Source: Methanobrevibacter sp. (GTDB lineage: Archaea > Methanobacteriota > Methanobacteria > Methanobacteriales > Methanobacteriaceae). From it: 46,209 nt of DNA. The stretch spans positions 1 through 46,209 of the forward strand of contig JAEEWY010000001.1 of the NCBI GenBank assembly GCA_016291275.1, read 5' to 3'. A program made the position numbers and the translations under genes. Numbering within the stretch: position 1 is the stretch's first letter; the number at the start of each line of letters is the position of its first letter. The notes beneath the pieces were generated by a model. It ran no database searches. It was not told the origin of the DNA and saw only the letters and a list, made by a program, of their open reading frames with translations. Below are positions 26,290-34,197 of this stretch, in pieces.

Positions 26290-26838
26290 ATGAAAAAAAT
26301 TATTGGTATCGGATTAATATTAATTTTATTGATTGTAGGTGTTTCATTTTTCATAAATAATCCTATAAACACTGGTAATGGAGAGGAACTCTCACAGCAA
26401 TCAGTGGATTATTCTGAAAATGGAATATCATTATCAATGCCTGGGAATTGGGTTTCTGCAAAGTCCAACTCTAATGATACAGTTTTAGCAATTGCAGACC
26501 CTGATGCTAAGGATTCCGCAGGATTTAATAGTGTTAATGTGAATATTGAAAAGAAATCAAATGCCAGATCATTACAATCTGAATTCACTTCCAATTATAA
26601 TACATTGGCTCGTAATTCTGATTTTAACATCCTATTTATGGGAAATGTTTCCTTTAATGGTCAAGCTGCTATGGAAGCGGATTACACCTCTGTAGCAAAC
26701 AACCAAACAAAACAGCATAAGGCCATTTGGATTCCAAAAGGGTCAGACATCTATGTTATCTTGTGTTCTGCACCGGAATCTGAATTCGAAAATATGGTAG
26801 GAACTTTTGATTTCATTATCAACAGCGTAAAATTATAA
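26290..26838 (+). CDS. PsbP-like secreted or membrane-anchored protein
   Basis: A 182-residue protein with an uncleaved-looking N-terminal membrane helix (KKIIGIGLILILLIVGVSFF) and an extracellular domain. The domain begins YSENGISLSMPGNW and ends FENMVGTFDFIINSVKL, the pattern of PsbP/DUF1795-like domains, which are annotated as PsbP-related proteins in methanogens. Function unknown. I chose the ATG at 26290 after GGAGATATG; a longer reading from 26257 would add residues overlapping the upstream spacer. It probably forms a unit with the Ser/Gly-tail protein. Confidence 0.65.
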   Translation: MKKIIGIGLILILLIVGVSFFINNPINTGNGEELSQQSVDYSENGISLSMPGNWVSAKSNSNDTVLAIADPDAKDSAGFNSVNVNIEKKSNARSLQSEFTSNYNTLARNSDFNILFMGNVSFNGQAAMEADYTSVANNQTKQHKAIWIPKGSDIYVILCSAPESEFENMVGTFDFIINSVKL

Positions 26839-26982
26839 TAGTGATTTTTATAAATAAATTCACTATTTTTATTTTTTTAAATTATTTATTATACAAGACT
26901 TTTAGAATTTTATTGTTACAATTTAGATTATTTATTATATTTAGATTATTTATTGCAAGATTTTAATTTTTGAAGTGATTTT

Positions 26983-28167
26983 ATGGAAATTGTTTTATGC
27001 GTTACTGGCAGTATTGCAGCAACCGAAACCATTAAGTTAGCAAGGGAATTTAGAAGGCAAGGTCATTCTGTCAAGGCATTCATGACTAAAGAGGCTACTA
27101 AGATTATCCATCCGAATGCTTTAGAGTTTGCCACTGGTCAGGAAGTCGTTTTGGAATTGACTGGAAAGATAGAGCATGTGAAATACTCTCAACAAGATTT
27201 GATTTTAGTTGCTCCAGCTACTGCAAATACCATTTCCAAATTTGCATATAAGATTTCTGACAATCCTGTAAATACCCTTTTGATTACTGCTCAAGGGCAT
27301 GATACCCCTATTGTCTTTGTCCCTTCAATGCACGATTCAATGTATGATGCAGTAAGCGAAAATGTGGAAAAGCTAAAAGAAGAAGGCATTAAGTTTGTCA
27401 ATCCACGCATTGATGAAGGAAAAGCCAAATTCCCAGCTATTGAAGACATTGTCCTTGAATCCGTAAGAGCTGTCAATTTGGATAGGGTAAGCAAGGGCAT
27501 TGCAGGTGGTGTAGTGTCTAATATTGCAGGAAAAAACATATTGATCAGTTTAGGCGGAACATTTGAGGAAATTGATCCTATAAGGGGAATTTCCAACAGG
27601 TCCTCTGGAAGAATGGGTTTGGAATTGGCTAAGGAAGCATTCGTTAGGGGATCTAATTTGACTATTTTAGCTGCAAATCATGAAGTTTCAATTCCAAAAG
27701 CATTCAATGTGATTGATGCGGAATCAACTACTTTGATGAATGAGAAGATAGATGAATTGATTCCTGATTTTGATGTTTTCATAGCTACTGCAGCCGTTTC
27801 AGACTTCACTCCAATCAATAAGGAAGATTCTAAAATATCTTCATCCTATAACTTGTCATTGGAATTTGAGCCTGTTGCAAAAATCATCCAAAGAATCAAG
27901 AAGATCAATGAAGATATCTTTTTAGTTGGATTCAAGGCAGAATACAACATTTCAGAAGAGAAAATGATTGAGTGTGCTAAGACTCAAATGCAAGAGGCAG
28001 GAACTGATTTGGTTGTAGCAAATGATGTTGCAAATGCAGGATGCGGATTTGGGTCTGAAACAAATGAGGTAATTCTTGTAAGTGATGAAATCAAGAAGGT
28101 TTCATTGAATTCCAAAAAAGAGATTTCCAAATCCATATTTGATGAGATTTCTAAAAAATTGAATTGA
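26983..28167 (+). CDS. coaBC: Bifunctional phosphopantothenoylcysteine decarboxylase / phosphopantothenate-cysteine ligase
   Basis: Two steps of coenzyme A synthesis in one 394-residue cytoplasmic flavoprotein. The N-terminal CoaC part starts VLCVTGSIAATETIKLAREF and contains PSMHDSMY, the archaeal version of the PxMNxxMW motif. The C-terminal CoaB part starts near residue 186 (KNILISLGGTFEEIDPIRGISNRSSG, a nucleotide-binding segment read here in two pieces) and has the typical end segment NDVANAGCGFGSETN. GAAGTGATT precedes the ATG. Confidence 0.94.
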   Translation: MEIVLCVTGSIAATETIKLAREFRRQGHSVKAFMTKEATKIIHPNALEFATGQEVVLELTGKIEHVKYSQQDLILVAPATANTISKFAYKISDNPVNTLLITAQGHDTPIVFVPSMHDSMYDAVSENVEKLKEEGIKFVNPRIDEGKAKFPAIEDIVLESVRAVNLDRVSKGIAGGVVSNIAGKNILISLGGTFEEIDPIRGISNRSSGRMGLELAKEAFVRGSNLTILAANHEVSIPKAFNVIDAESTTLMNEKIDELIPDFDVFIATAAVSDFTPINKEDSKISSSYNLSLEFEPVAKIIQRIKKINEDIFLVGFKAEYNISEEKMIECAKTQMQEAGTDLVVANDVANAGCGFGSETNEVILVSDEIKKVSLNSKKEISKSIFDEISKKLN

Positions 28168-28207
28168 TTTCAGACTTTAAAAGTTTGATTCAATTTTTCT
28201 TTTTTTC
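28162..28207 (+). terminator. Terminator overlapping the end of coaBC
   Basis: An inner stem CAGACTT/AAGTTTG (28171-28177/28181-28187, one G-U) sits inside an outer AATTGA/TCAATT (28162-28167/28190-28195). A T-rich run follows to 28207. The outer stem includes the coaBC stop codon. Confidence 0.65.
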
Positions 28208-29118
28208 ATTGCTATTTTTATTTTAATTTTTTATTTTTCAATTCTATTTTTTTTAGATGATCATATTCTCATTATTTTTTAGTTCGTTATATAATTTTTT
28301 TCTTATATTTTTCCTTATTTTCCTATAAAAATTTTAAATATTTTCTTTTAGTTTTATTAATACTTATATTTTCCCTATATTTAGATAATAATTAAAAAAA
28401 GTATTACTTTTTTACAAAAATTAGTAGTTCTTTCTTATTTTTGAAAATAAAGAAAAATTAGAAATATTTTTTAAAATTTTGATAAAAATTTGTTAAAAAA
28501 GAGTTAAAAATAGTCTATTTTGCAAAAAAAGTTCAATCCTCTAAGCTATTTAATTATGGAGTGTTTTTTATGAGTGAATTAACCTAGAGGATATTTTTAT
28601 GAACTCTTTTTTTATTGCATTAGCAAATATATATTTGTAATATTCTTATATAAAAAGCTTTCAGTAGTAATACTTTTTTGAGATTGTTCGTATTTATACT
28701 AAATCCCTATTTCTTCTTAAAATTACTAATAATTATGTTAATTTATTCTTAGATTAATTTTTAAAATTGAATTAGTTTTATTTCTGATTTTCAGTAAATT
28801 TTAATCTATTTTTTTTAAAAATTCTAATGTATATTACTCTTTTGAAATCAAATTTTTTGATAAAAGTAATACTTATAAAATAAGGGTTTTTTGAGCTTTA
28901 AATTGATATTAGTAATTTATAATTACTTGAATTGTCCTTATTAAAAATATGTGTTTTATTTTTTCGATAATTATCTATATTTCTTTAAGAAATAGATTAT
29001 ATAAAAAGCTAAATTTTTGGTTTATAATTTTAATAATAAAATGGTGGTTTTGGATTAAAATAAGAGTTCTGTATGGTTTTTAAATAATGATTTTTTTCAA
29101 AAATGATTATATGTTCTT
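28208..29118. other. 911-bp gene-free convergent spacer
   Basis: This is one of the longest non-coding stretches in the window, between the convergent coaBC and fibrillarin genes. It is extremely AT-rich and has no ORF of plausible size. It contains a 99-bp imperfect palindrome (28521-28619, listed separately). The odd palindrome AGTATTACT/AGTAATACT occurs three times (28400, 28666, 28865). TATA-like strings occur near 28645, 28875 and 29000. A small RNA could be hidden here, but I cannot identify one. Confidence 0.6.
28521..28619. repeat. Long imperfect palindrome enclosing an SD-mini-ORF
   Basis: The left arm 28521-28543 pairs completely with 28585-28619 in blocks: ATCCTCTA/TAGAGGAT (28536-28543/28585-28592), GTTCA/TGAAC (28531-28535/28600-28604), A7/T7 and TGCA/TGCA (28521-28524/28616-28619). 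The right arm carries bulges of 7, 2 and 2 nt. The 41-nt loop holds GGAGTG, then ATG at 28570 opening a five-codon ORF (M-S-E-L-T, stop TAG at 28585). It could be a small-element remnant, a bidirectional terminator or a structured RNA. Confidence 0.6.
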
Positions 29119-29763
29119 TTAAAAAGATTTCTCCACAAGAAAAGCTATATGGTCCTTTTCATAAGGTTCTAATTTAATCTTTTCCAAAATGGAATAACCA
29201 TTCTCTTTTATTTTTTTAGCTTCATCCTTGAATATTTTTTTAGGCTTTTGAATAACATCAATGCTTCTTGCTTTTATGGTGATGAGCCCTTGTCCATCTT
29301 CCTTTAGGAATAAATCCATGTTATCCATGAAGAGTTCGCTCTGTTTTTCCTGTGCAACATCACAGTAAACCAAGTCCACCTTCTCAACTTTGTTCAGGTA
29401 ATATTTAGGTTTGGTTGCATCTGCAAGGAGAGGCATTATATTGTTTCTCTTTTGGGATAATCTGACCAGCTTTTTCATGCTGACTGGTGAAAATTCCACA
29501 GCATAGATCAAGCCGTCATCGCAAATGTCGGAAATGTGTGAAACAGTTGTTCCTGTTGAAGCGCCTAAGTATAACACTTTAGAATCATTATTCAATTCAA
29601 GTCCTTCCAATCCATTCAATAATGCTGCGGCTAATTTGGATCTTCTTGGATTCCAGATTCTGTACTCTTCAGCTCCATCTTGGATAAGCCTTTCATCATA
29701 TACTCTGATTCCTTGACTTAAGTTTCTGGTAGCTATTTCACCATCTTTGTAAAATATGTTCAT
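29119..29763 (-). CDS. flpA: Fibrillarin-like rRNA/tRNA 2'-O-methyltransferase
   Basis: The SAM-dependent methyltransferase of the archaeal C/D-box RNP. The 214 residues show the N-terminal strand region, motif I VLYLGASTGTTVSHISDI (about 63-80), YAVEFSP and DLVYCDVAQ, all characteristic of fibrillarin. It lies directly downstream of nop5, whose product it binds in the RNP. GATGTGA precedes the ATG on the minus strand. Confidence 0.96.
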   Translation of the reverse strand: MNIFYKDGEIATRNLSQGIRVYDERLIQDGAEEYRIWNPRRSKLAAALLNGLEGLELNNDSKVLYLGASTGTTVSHISDICDDGLIYAVEFSPVSMKKLVRLSQKRNNIMPLLADATKPKYYLNKVEKVDLVYCDVAQEKQSELFMDNMDLFLKEDGQGLITIKARSIDVIQKPKKIFKDEAKKIKENGYSILEKIKLEPYEKDHIAFLVEKSF

Positions 29764-29826
29764 TTTTTCACATCTTTAGTATAATTAAATCTCATTAGAA
29801 AATAACAGGTTCTGTCACAATTGTAA

Positions 29827-31053
29827 CTATTTTCTTCTTTTCTTTTTATTCTTCTTGTTTTTCTTGCTTCCTTTGTATTTCTTGCTTTTTCCTTTCCCTT
29901 TGTCCCTTTCAGCTTTTCTTTCCTTTGCCCTTTTTTGGCTTGTCTTTTTAGGGAATGGATTTTCCTTTTCGATTTGCTCAACTTTCTTAAGGTAATCCTC
30001 TGCAATGCTTGGATCATACTCTCCAGAGAATACATCCTTTCTTACAGCAAGTGTAATCTTCAATGCCAAGTTTCTAGCTATTTTTCCTCTGTTCCACCAT
30101 TTAGCTCCACGAACACTTGGATGTTGGAAAATCAAACCATGCTTTGGAGGGCGTTCTCCAGTTTTTAAATGTCTGAATATTGCCTTTTCAGCACCCATTA
30201 TCTGAATAACACTTGCAGGATAGGTTGCTAATCTTTTTATGCTTCCAATGTGTGCAATTAATTTGGCACCTAATGTGGATCCTAATAGGTCTCTTAAGTT
30301 AGGAGCAATGGCTTCCATTTTAGAATCGATATAAGTTTCAAGTTCCTTCCTTGACTTTTGAAGTGAATAGATTGATTCTGCAAAGCTTTTCAACATCAAC
30401 AAGTCATCCCCTTCAATGTCAGCACCAGTACTTTCTTCAATCTCTTCACTGAAATGCTCCATGAAGTTTTCCAAAATGTCCTCCCTATTTTCACTTTCAG
30501 CTATTAGCTTTATGTAAGTTTCATTATTGCTTATTGTATCCATTTCAGGGAAATAGATTGTGTACCAGTCACGAATACGCTCAACTAGTTTGCTGATTGA
30601 TTCATCAATGTCATCTACAGAGTTGATTGCTTGAATCAATAGCTTGTCAGCTTCCTGTGAAGACTTTTTGATTTTATGGATTGCTAGCTTTTCATAGATT
30701 TGAGTGATTTCATCTTGACCTTTTGAAAATCCTATTTCTTCAAAGACCTTATCAATATTGCTTCTTAAGTATTCTCCACCTTTATTTGGAGTTTTCACTA
30801 CAATATTTTCATAATTTTCAAGTTCCTTGTATTGGGATTTCCTTTTTGTGGTTTCTATAATTATCTTATCGTCAATTGAATCAAGTTTTATTCCATTAAT
30901 AAGTTCAATCTCTTCATCTAAAATCTCATTTTCCTCTATCTTGATGAGATTTGAAACCACTTCATCTTCTGTAAAAAGCTTATAATCAACTATTTGAAGA
31001 TCTTCATCAAATGCAATAAATCCTGCAATACATTGTGTTATATAAAATTCCAT
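29827..31053 (-). CDS. nop5: Nop5/Nop56/58 family C/D-box RNP core protein
   Basis: Scaffold of the C/D-box methylation RNP: the N-terminal domain binds fibrillarin, the central coiled coil (about 120-250) dimerises, and the C-terminal Nop domain binds L7Ae-RNA. The Nop signature GAEKAIFRHLKTGERPPKHG lies at about 284-303. The 408-residue chain ends in a Lys/Arg-rich tail of about 40 residues. The ATG has no Shine-Dalgarno site, and a TATA-like AAAATATATT lies about 29 bp upstream, so the mRNA is probably leaderless. Confidence 0.95.
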   Translation of the reverse strand: MEFYITQCIAGFIAFDEDLQIVDYKLFTEDEVVSNLIKIEENEILDEEIELINGIKLDSIDDKIIIETTKRKSQYKELENYENIVVKTPNKGGEYLRSNIDKVFEEIGFSKGQDEITQIYEKLAIHKIKKSSQEADKLLIQAINSVDDIDESISKLVERIRDWYTIYFPEMDTISNNETYIKLIAESENREDILENFMEHFSEEIEESTGADIEGDDLLMLKSFAESIYSLQKSRKELETYIDSKMEAIAPNLRDLLGSTLGAKLIAHIGSIKRLATYPASVIQIMGAEKAIFRHLKTGERPPKHGLIFQHPSVRGAKWWNRGKIARNLALKITLAVRKDVFSGEYDPSIAEDYLKKVEQIEKENPFPKKTSQKRAKERKAERDKGKGKSKKYKGSKKNKKNKKKRRK

Positions 31054-31077
31054 AATCTTATTTTAATTTTTTTATCT

Positions 31078-31087
31078 AATATATTTT
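31078..31087 (-). promoter_or_regulatory. TATA box candidate of nop5 (leaderless mRNA)
   Basis: On the minus strand AAAATATATT is centred about 29 bp before the nop5 ATG, and no ribosome-binding site lies between. This spacing would start transcription at or just before the ATG. Confidence 0.45.
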
Positions 31088-31284
31088 ACATTATTTTAGA
31101 TAATTTTTTTAGTATCTGAACTAATTTTTAGTAAATTTTCGTTAATTTTCCCCACGAAAACTAAATAATTATATATCATATAGTTTCCATATATTAAAAT
31201 AGTATAAAATTATATTATATTATTAAAATATTATAAAGAGAAATTACTTAAACTTATCATTCATGTTTTTATTGGAGGTAATTC

Positions 31285-32196
31285 ATGTTAAAAACTAAAT
31301 TATGTGGTGTCAGGTTAAAGAATCCATTGATGCTTGCTGCAGGTGTATTGGGAAGCCATGCATCTTCCCTTAATTGGATTTTAAAATCTGGTGCTGGTGC
31401 AGTTGTATCCAAATCATTTTCAAAGGAACCTAATGACGGTTATAAGAATCCAACTACAGTTGCTGTAGAGGGAGGAATCATTAATGCTATTGGGCTATCA
31501 AGTCCAGGAGTTGAAGCTTTCATCGATGAATTGGAAAAGGTTGATCGCATAAAGGGCAAATCAATCGCTTCAATTTATGGTGCAACTCCAGATGAGTTTG
31601 CATATGTTGCAGGAAAGGTAGAGGATTTGGTTGATATGATTGAATTGAATGTATCATGCCCTCATGCAATGGAAGGATATGGTGCATCCATCGGGCAAAA
31701 TCCTGAATTAACCAAGAATGTCGTAAAGGCAGTCAGTGATGCTGTTGATGTGCCTATTCTTGCAAAATTGACTCCAAATGTAACTGACATTTCAGAAATT
31801 GCAGTTGCAGCTGAAGAAGGTGGAGCAGATGGATTGACATTGATCAATTCCTTAGGGCCTGGAATGAAAATAGATATTGTAACTGGAAATCCAATACTTG
31901 CAAATAAGTTCGGTGGAATGAGCGGACCTGCAATTAAGCCAATAGCTGTTCGTTGCGTTTATGATGCATTTGCTGCAACTGACATTCCAATTGTAGGTGT
32001 TGGTGGAATACGCAATTATGCGGATGTAATAGAGTTCCTCTATGCTGGTGCAAGCGCTGTTCAAATTGGTACTTCAATAATGTATGAAGGTCCTGAAATA
32101 TTTGGAAGGATTACAAGCGACTTGGAAGAGTTTATAGAGGAAAGTGAATTTGATTCAATTGATGATATGGTGGGCTTTGCTCATAAGGAGCCATAG
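31285..32196 (+). CDS. pyrD: Dihydroorotate dehydrogenase B, catalytic subunit
   Basis: FMN enzyme oxidising dihydroorotate to orotate in pyrimidine biosynthesis. The 303-residue sequence starts with the class 1B pattern LCGVRLKNPLMLAAGVLG. It has the catalytic-cysteine segment ELNVSCPHAMEGYG (near 115-128), the FMN-phosphate loop VGVGGIRNYADVIEF and GASAVQIGTS. A strong TTGGAGGTAATT precedes the ATG. It is followed 17 bp later by its electron-transfer partner pyrK. Confidence 0.95.
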   Translation: MLKTKLCGVRLKNPLMLAAGVLGSHASSLNWILKSGAGAVVSKSFSKEPNDGYKNPTTVAVEGGIINAIGLSSPGVEAFIDELEKVDRIKGKSIASIYGATPDEFAYVAGKVEDLVDMIELNVSCPHAMEGYGASIGQNPELTKNVVKAVSDAVDVPILAKLTPNVTDISEIAVAAEEGGADGLTLINSLGPGMKIDIVTGNPILANKFGGMSGPAIKPIAVRCVYDAFAATDIPIVGVGGIRNYADVIEFLYAGASAVQIGTSIMYEGPEIFGRITSDLEEFIEESEFDSIDDMVGFAHKEP

Positions 32197-32213
32197 TTTA
32201 AGTGGGTGATAGA

Positions 32214-33023
32214 ATGAATGTGCCTCAAGTTATAGAGATAAAAAAGATTATAGAAGAGACTCCTACAATCAAGACTTTTATTTTTGATTGGACTATGGTT
32301 GGTGAAAACATACCTTCTCCTGGACAGTTTGTCATGGTATGGAATTTCAAGGATGAAAAGCCAATGTCCATTTCCTACATCGATGTCGGTAAGGGAGAGC
32401 TTGGAATAACAGTTAAGAAGGTTGGAGAGTTCACTGAAGACTTGCATACATTAAAGGAAGGTGACAAGTTAGGTCTTAGAGGACCATATGGAAACGGATT
32501 TGACACTGATTTGAAAGGAATGAGAGTTTTAGCTATTGGTGGTGGAGTTGGAATGGCACCTATAGCATCATTTACCGAAGCTGCATTGAAGAATAAGGCT
32601 CAAGTTGATGTCGTTTGTGCTGCACAAACCAAGGATGAACTCTTGTTTAATGACAGATTAAAGGAAAAAGGCGCAAAGGTTTACACTTGCACTGATGATG
32701 GATCCTGTGGTTTCAAAGGATTTGCAACTCATAGGGTATTGCAATTGATTGAACACAAGGAATATGATTGGGCTGTTGTATGTGGTCCCGAAGTCATGAT
32801 GAGACCATTGTATGGTAGCTTAGAATCCAATATGATTGAAGGTGAATACTCTATGGAACGTTATATGAAATGTGCTATAGGTGTTTGCGGTCAATGCTGT
32901 GTAGACAATACCGGATGGAGAATATGTGCTGAAGGGCCTGTTTTCTCATCTGATCAAGTCTCTGAAATTGTTGAGTTTGGTAAATTCCATAGAACTGCAT
33001 CTGGAATGAAAGAGTATTTCTAA
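32214..33023 (+). CDS. pyrK: Dihydroorotate dehydrogenase B, electron-transfer subunit
   Basis: FAD and [2Fe-2S] subunit that passes electrons from PyrD to NAD+. The 269 residues contain an FAD domain (SPGQFVMVW, KPMSISYID), an NAD domain with AIGGGVGMAPI, and the C-terminal cluster motif CAIGVCGQCC with a fourth Cys in WRICAEGP. I chose the ATG at 32214, 5 nt after GGGTGAT; a GTG at 32202 would place the ribosome-binding site inside the gene. Confidence 0.94.
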   Translation: MNVPQVIEIKKIIEETPTIKTFIFDWTMVGENIPSPGQFVMVWNFKDEKPMSISYIDVGKGELGITVKKVGEFTEDLHTLKEGDKLGLRGPYGNGFDTDLKGMRVLAIGGGVGMAPIASFTEAALKNKAQVDVVCAAQTKDELLFNDRLKEKGAKVYTCTDDGSCGFKGFATHRVLQLIEHKEYDWAVVCGPEVMMRPLYGSLESNMIEGEYSMERYMKCAIGVCGQCCVDNTGWRICAEGPVFSSDQVSEIVEFGKFHRTASGMKEYF

Positions 33024-33084
33024 ATCAATTATGTTTCAATTTATTTAATAAAAAAATATTAGCAATAATTTATTTAATGATAAC

Positions 33085-34170
33085 ATGTTTAATCTTAGTG
33101 AAAGCAAATATGGCCTGCATATAATGATTATAATAATTTTCTTATTATTGTCATTATTTACAGTCATGCCGGTATTGAATATGATTTTGCTTGGAGCAAT
33201 GATTGCTTATGGTATCAAACCAGTTGCCAATAGGATTCAATCAAAAATCAAGATCACTTCAATTTCTATATTCCTGGCGATAATAGTGGTAATCATTCCA
33301 TTGATACTATTGTTCATATATGTATTTTGGGAAACAGCAGTTTTTGCGGATATGTTTTTCGCTTCCCATAATCTTTCTGTAAGTTCAGGAATTGATTTGA
33401 ATTTGGCTATTAACACATTTGTCCAAGCATTGCCTGTGGAACTTCAAGGATTTATTAAACCTTACTTAGGGCTATTGACTAGCGGAGTGCATGAAGCCTT
33501 AACTTACATATTCAATTATGCCATAAGGTTCATAAGGCATTTTTCAGATGTGCTTGTTCAATTGTTTGTCCTTATCTGTTCCATTTATTATTTCACACGT
33601 GATGGCGATAAGGTTATGGAATATATTTTCGTATTCATTCCAAAAGAACATAGGTCTTTCTTTGAAAGAACCTTGGATGATGTTGCAAATGTTCTAAAAT
33701 CCATCTTCTATGGTCATTTCCTGACAGCTATTGTTATCGGTGTTCTAGGTGGTGTAGGCTATTATTTCTTAGGATATAAGTTTGCATTGTTTTTAGGAAT
33801 CGTTACAGGTATAGCACAGCTGGTCCCTATCTTCGGTCCATGGATAGTTTATTGGGCATTGGCCATCTATGCATTCTTTGTTGCTGGAGACATAGTTCAA
33901 GGACTCCTTACAATATTATGGGGATTCGTATTAAGCTTGAGTGATATGTACATTCGTCCAATGCTTGCAAGCAATTATGCTGACATGCCTTCCTTAATCC
34001 TTTTGGTTGGATTTATGGCTGGACCTTATGTATTTGGAATTGTTGGTTTCATATTGGGTCCTTTGATTTTGGGAATTGCATATGCGGTTATCAAGTCCCT
34101 TAAGGAAGAGTTGGAAAAGGATAAGTTAGAGAGTGAAGAATTAGAAAAGAATGAATCTGATGATTATTGA
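33085..34170 (+). CDS. AI-2E family transporter (PerM-like)
   Basis: A 361-residue polytopic membrane protein of the AI-2E/PerM (UPF0118) family, whose members export varied small molecules or act as Na+/H+ antiporters. About eight helices are seen, with the family segments GVLGGVGYYFLGYKFALFLG and GIAQLVPIFGPWIVY in the second half. The C-terminus is charged. No clear Shine-Dalgarno site precedes the ATG. An AT-rich box about 30 bp upstream could allow a leaderless transcript. The substrate is unknown. Confidence 0.85.
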   Translation: MFNLSESKYGLHIMIIIIFLLLSLFTVMPVLNMILLGAMIAYGIKPVANRIQSKIKITSISIFLAIIVVIIPLILLFIYVFWETAVFADMFFASHNLSVSSGIDLNLAINTFVQALPVELQGFIKPYLGLLTSGVHEALTYIFNYAIRFIRHFSDVLVQLFVLICSIYYFTRDGDKVMEYIFVFIPKEHRSFFERTLDDVANVLKSIFYGHFLTAIVIGVLGGVGYYFLGYKFALFLGIVTGIAQLVPIFGPWIVYWALAIYAFFVAGDIVQGLLTILWGFVLSLSDMYIRPMLASNYADMPSLILLVGFMAGPYVFGIVGFILGPLILGIAYAVIKSLKEELEKDKLESEELEKNESDDY

Positions 34171-34197
34171 TTATTATAAAAAAATTTGGTTGATAGG

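Noticed and set aside
29760..30035. 91-codon basic frame between nop5 and fibrillarin
   Set aside because: It is a frame shadow of the lysine-rich nop5 3' end. Its Lys/Arg content comes from the same A-rich codons.
31158..31186. AAACTA/TAGTTT dyad around TTATATAT between nop5 and pyrD
   Set aside because: The arms are only 6 bp in very AT-rich DNA, so it is not distinguishable from chance, although a promoter is likely there.
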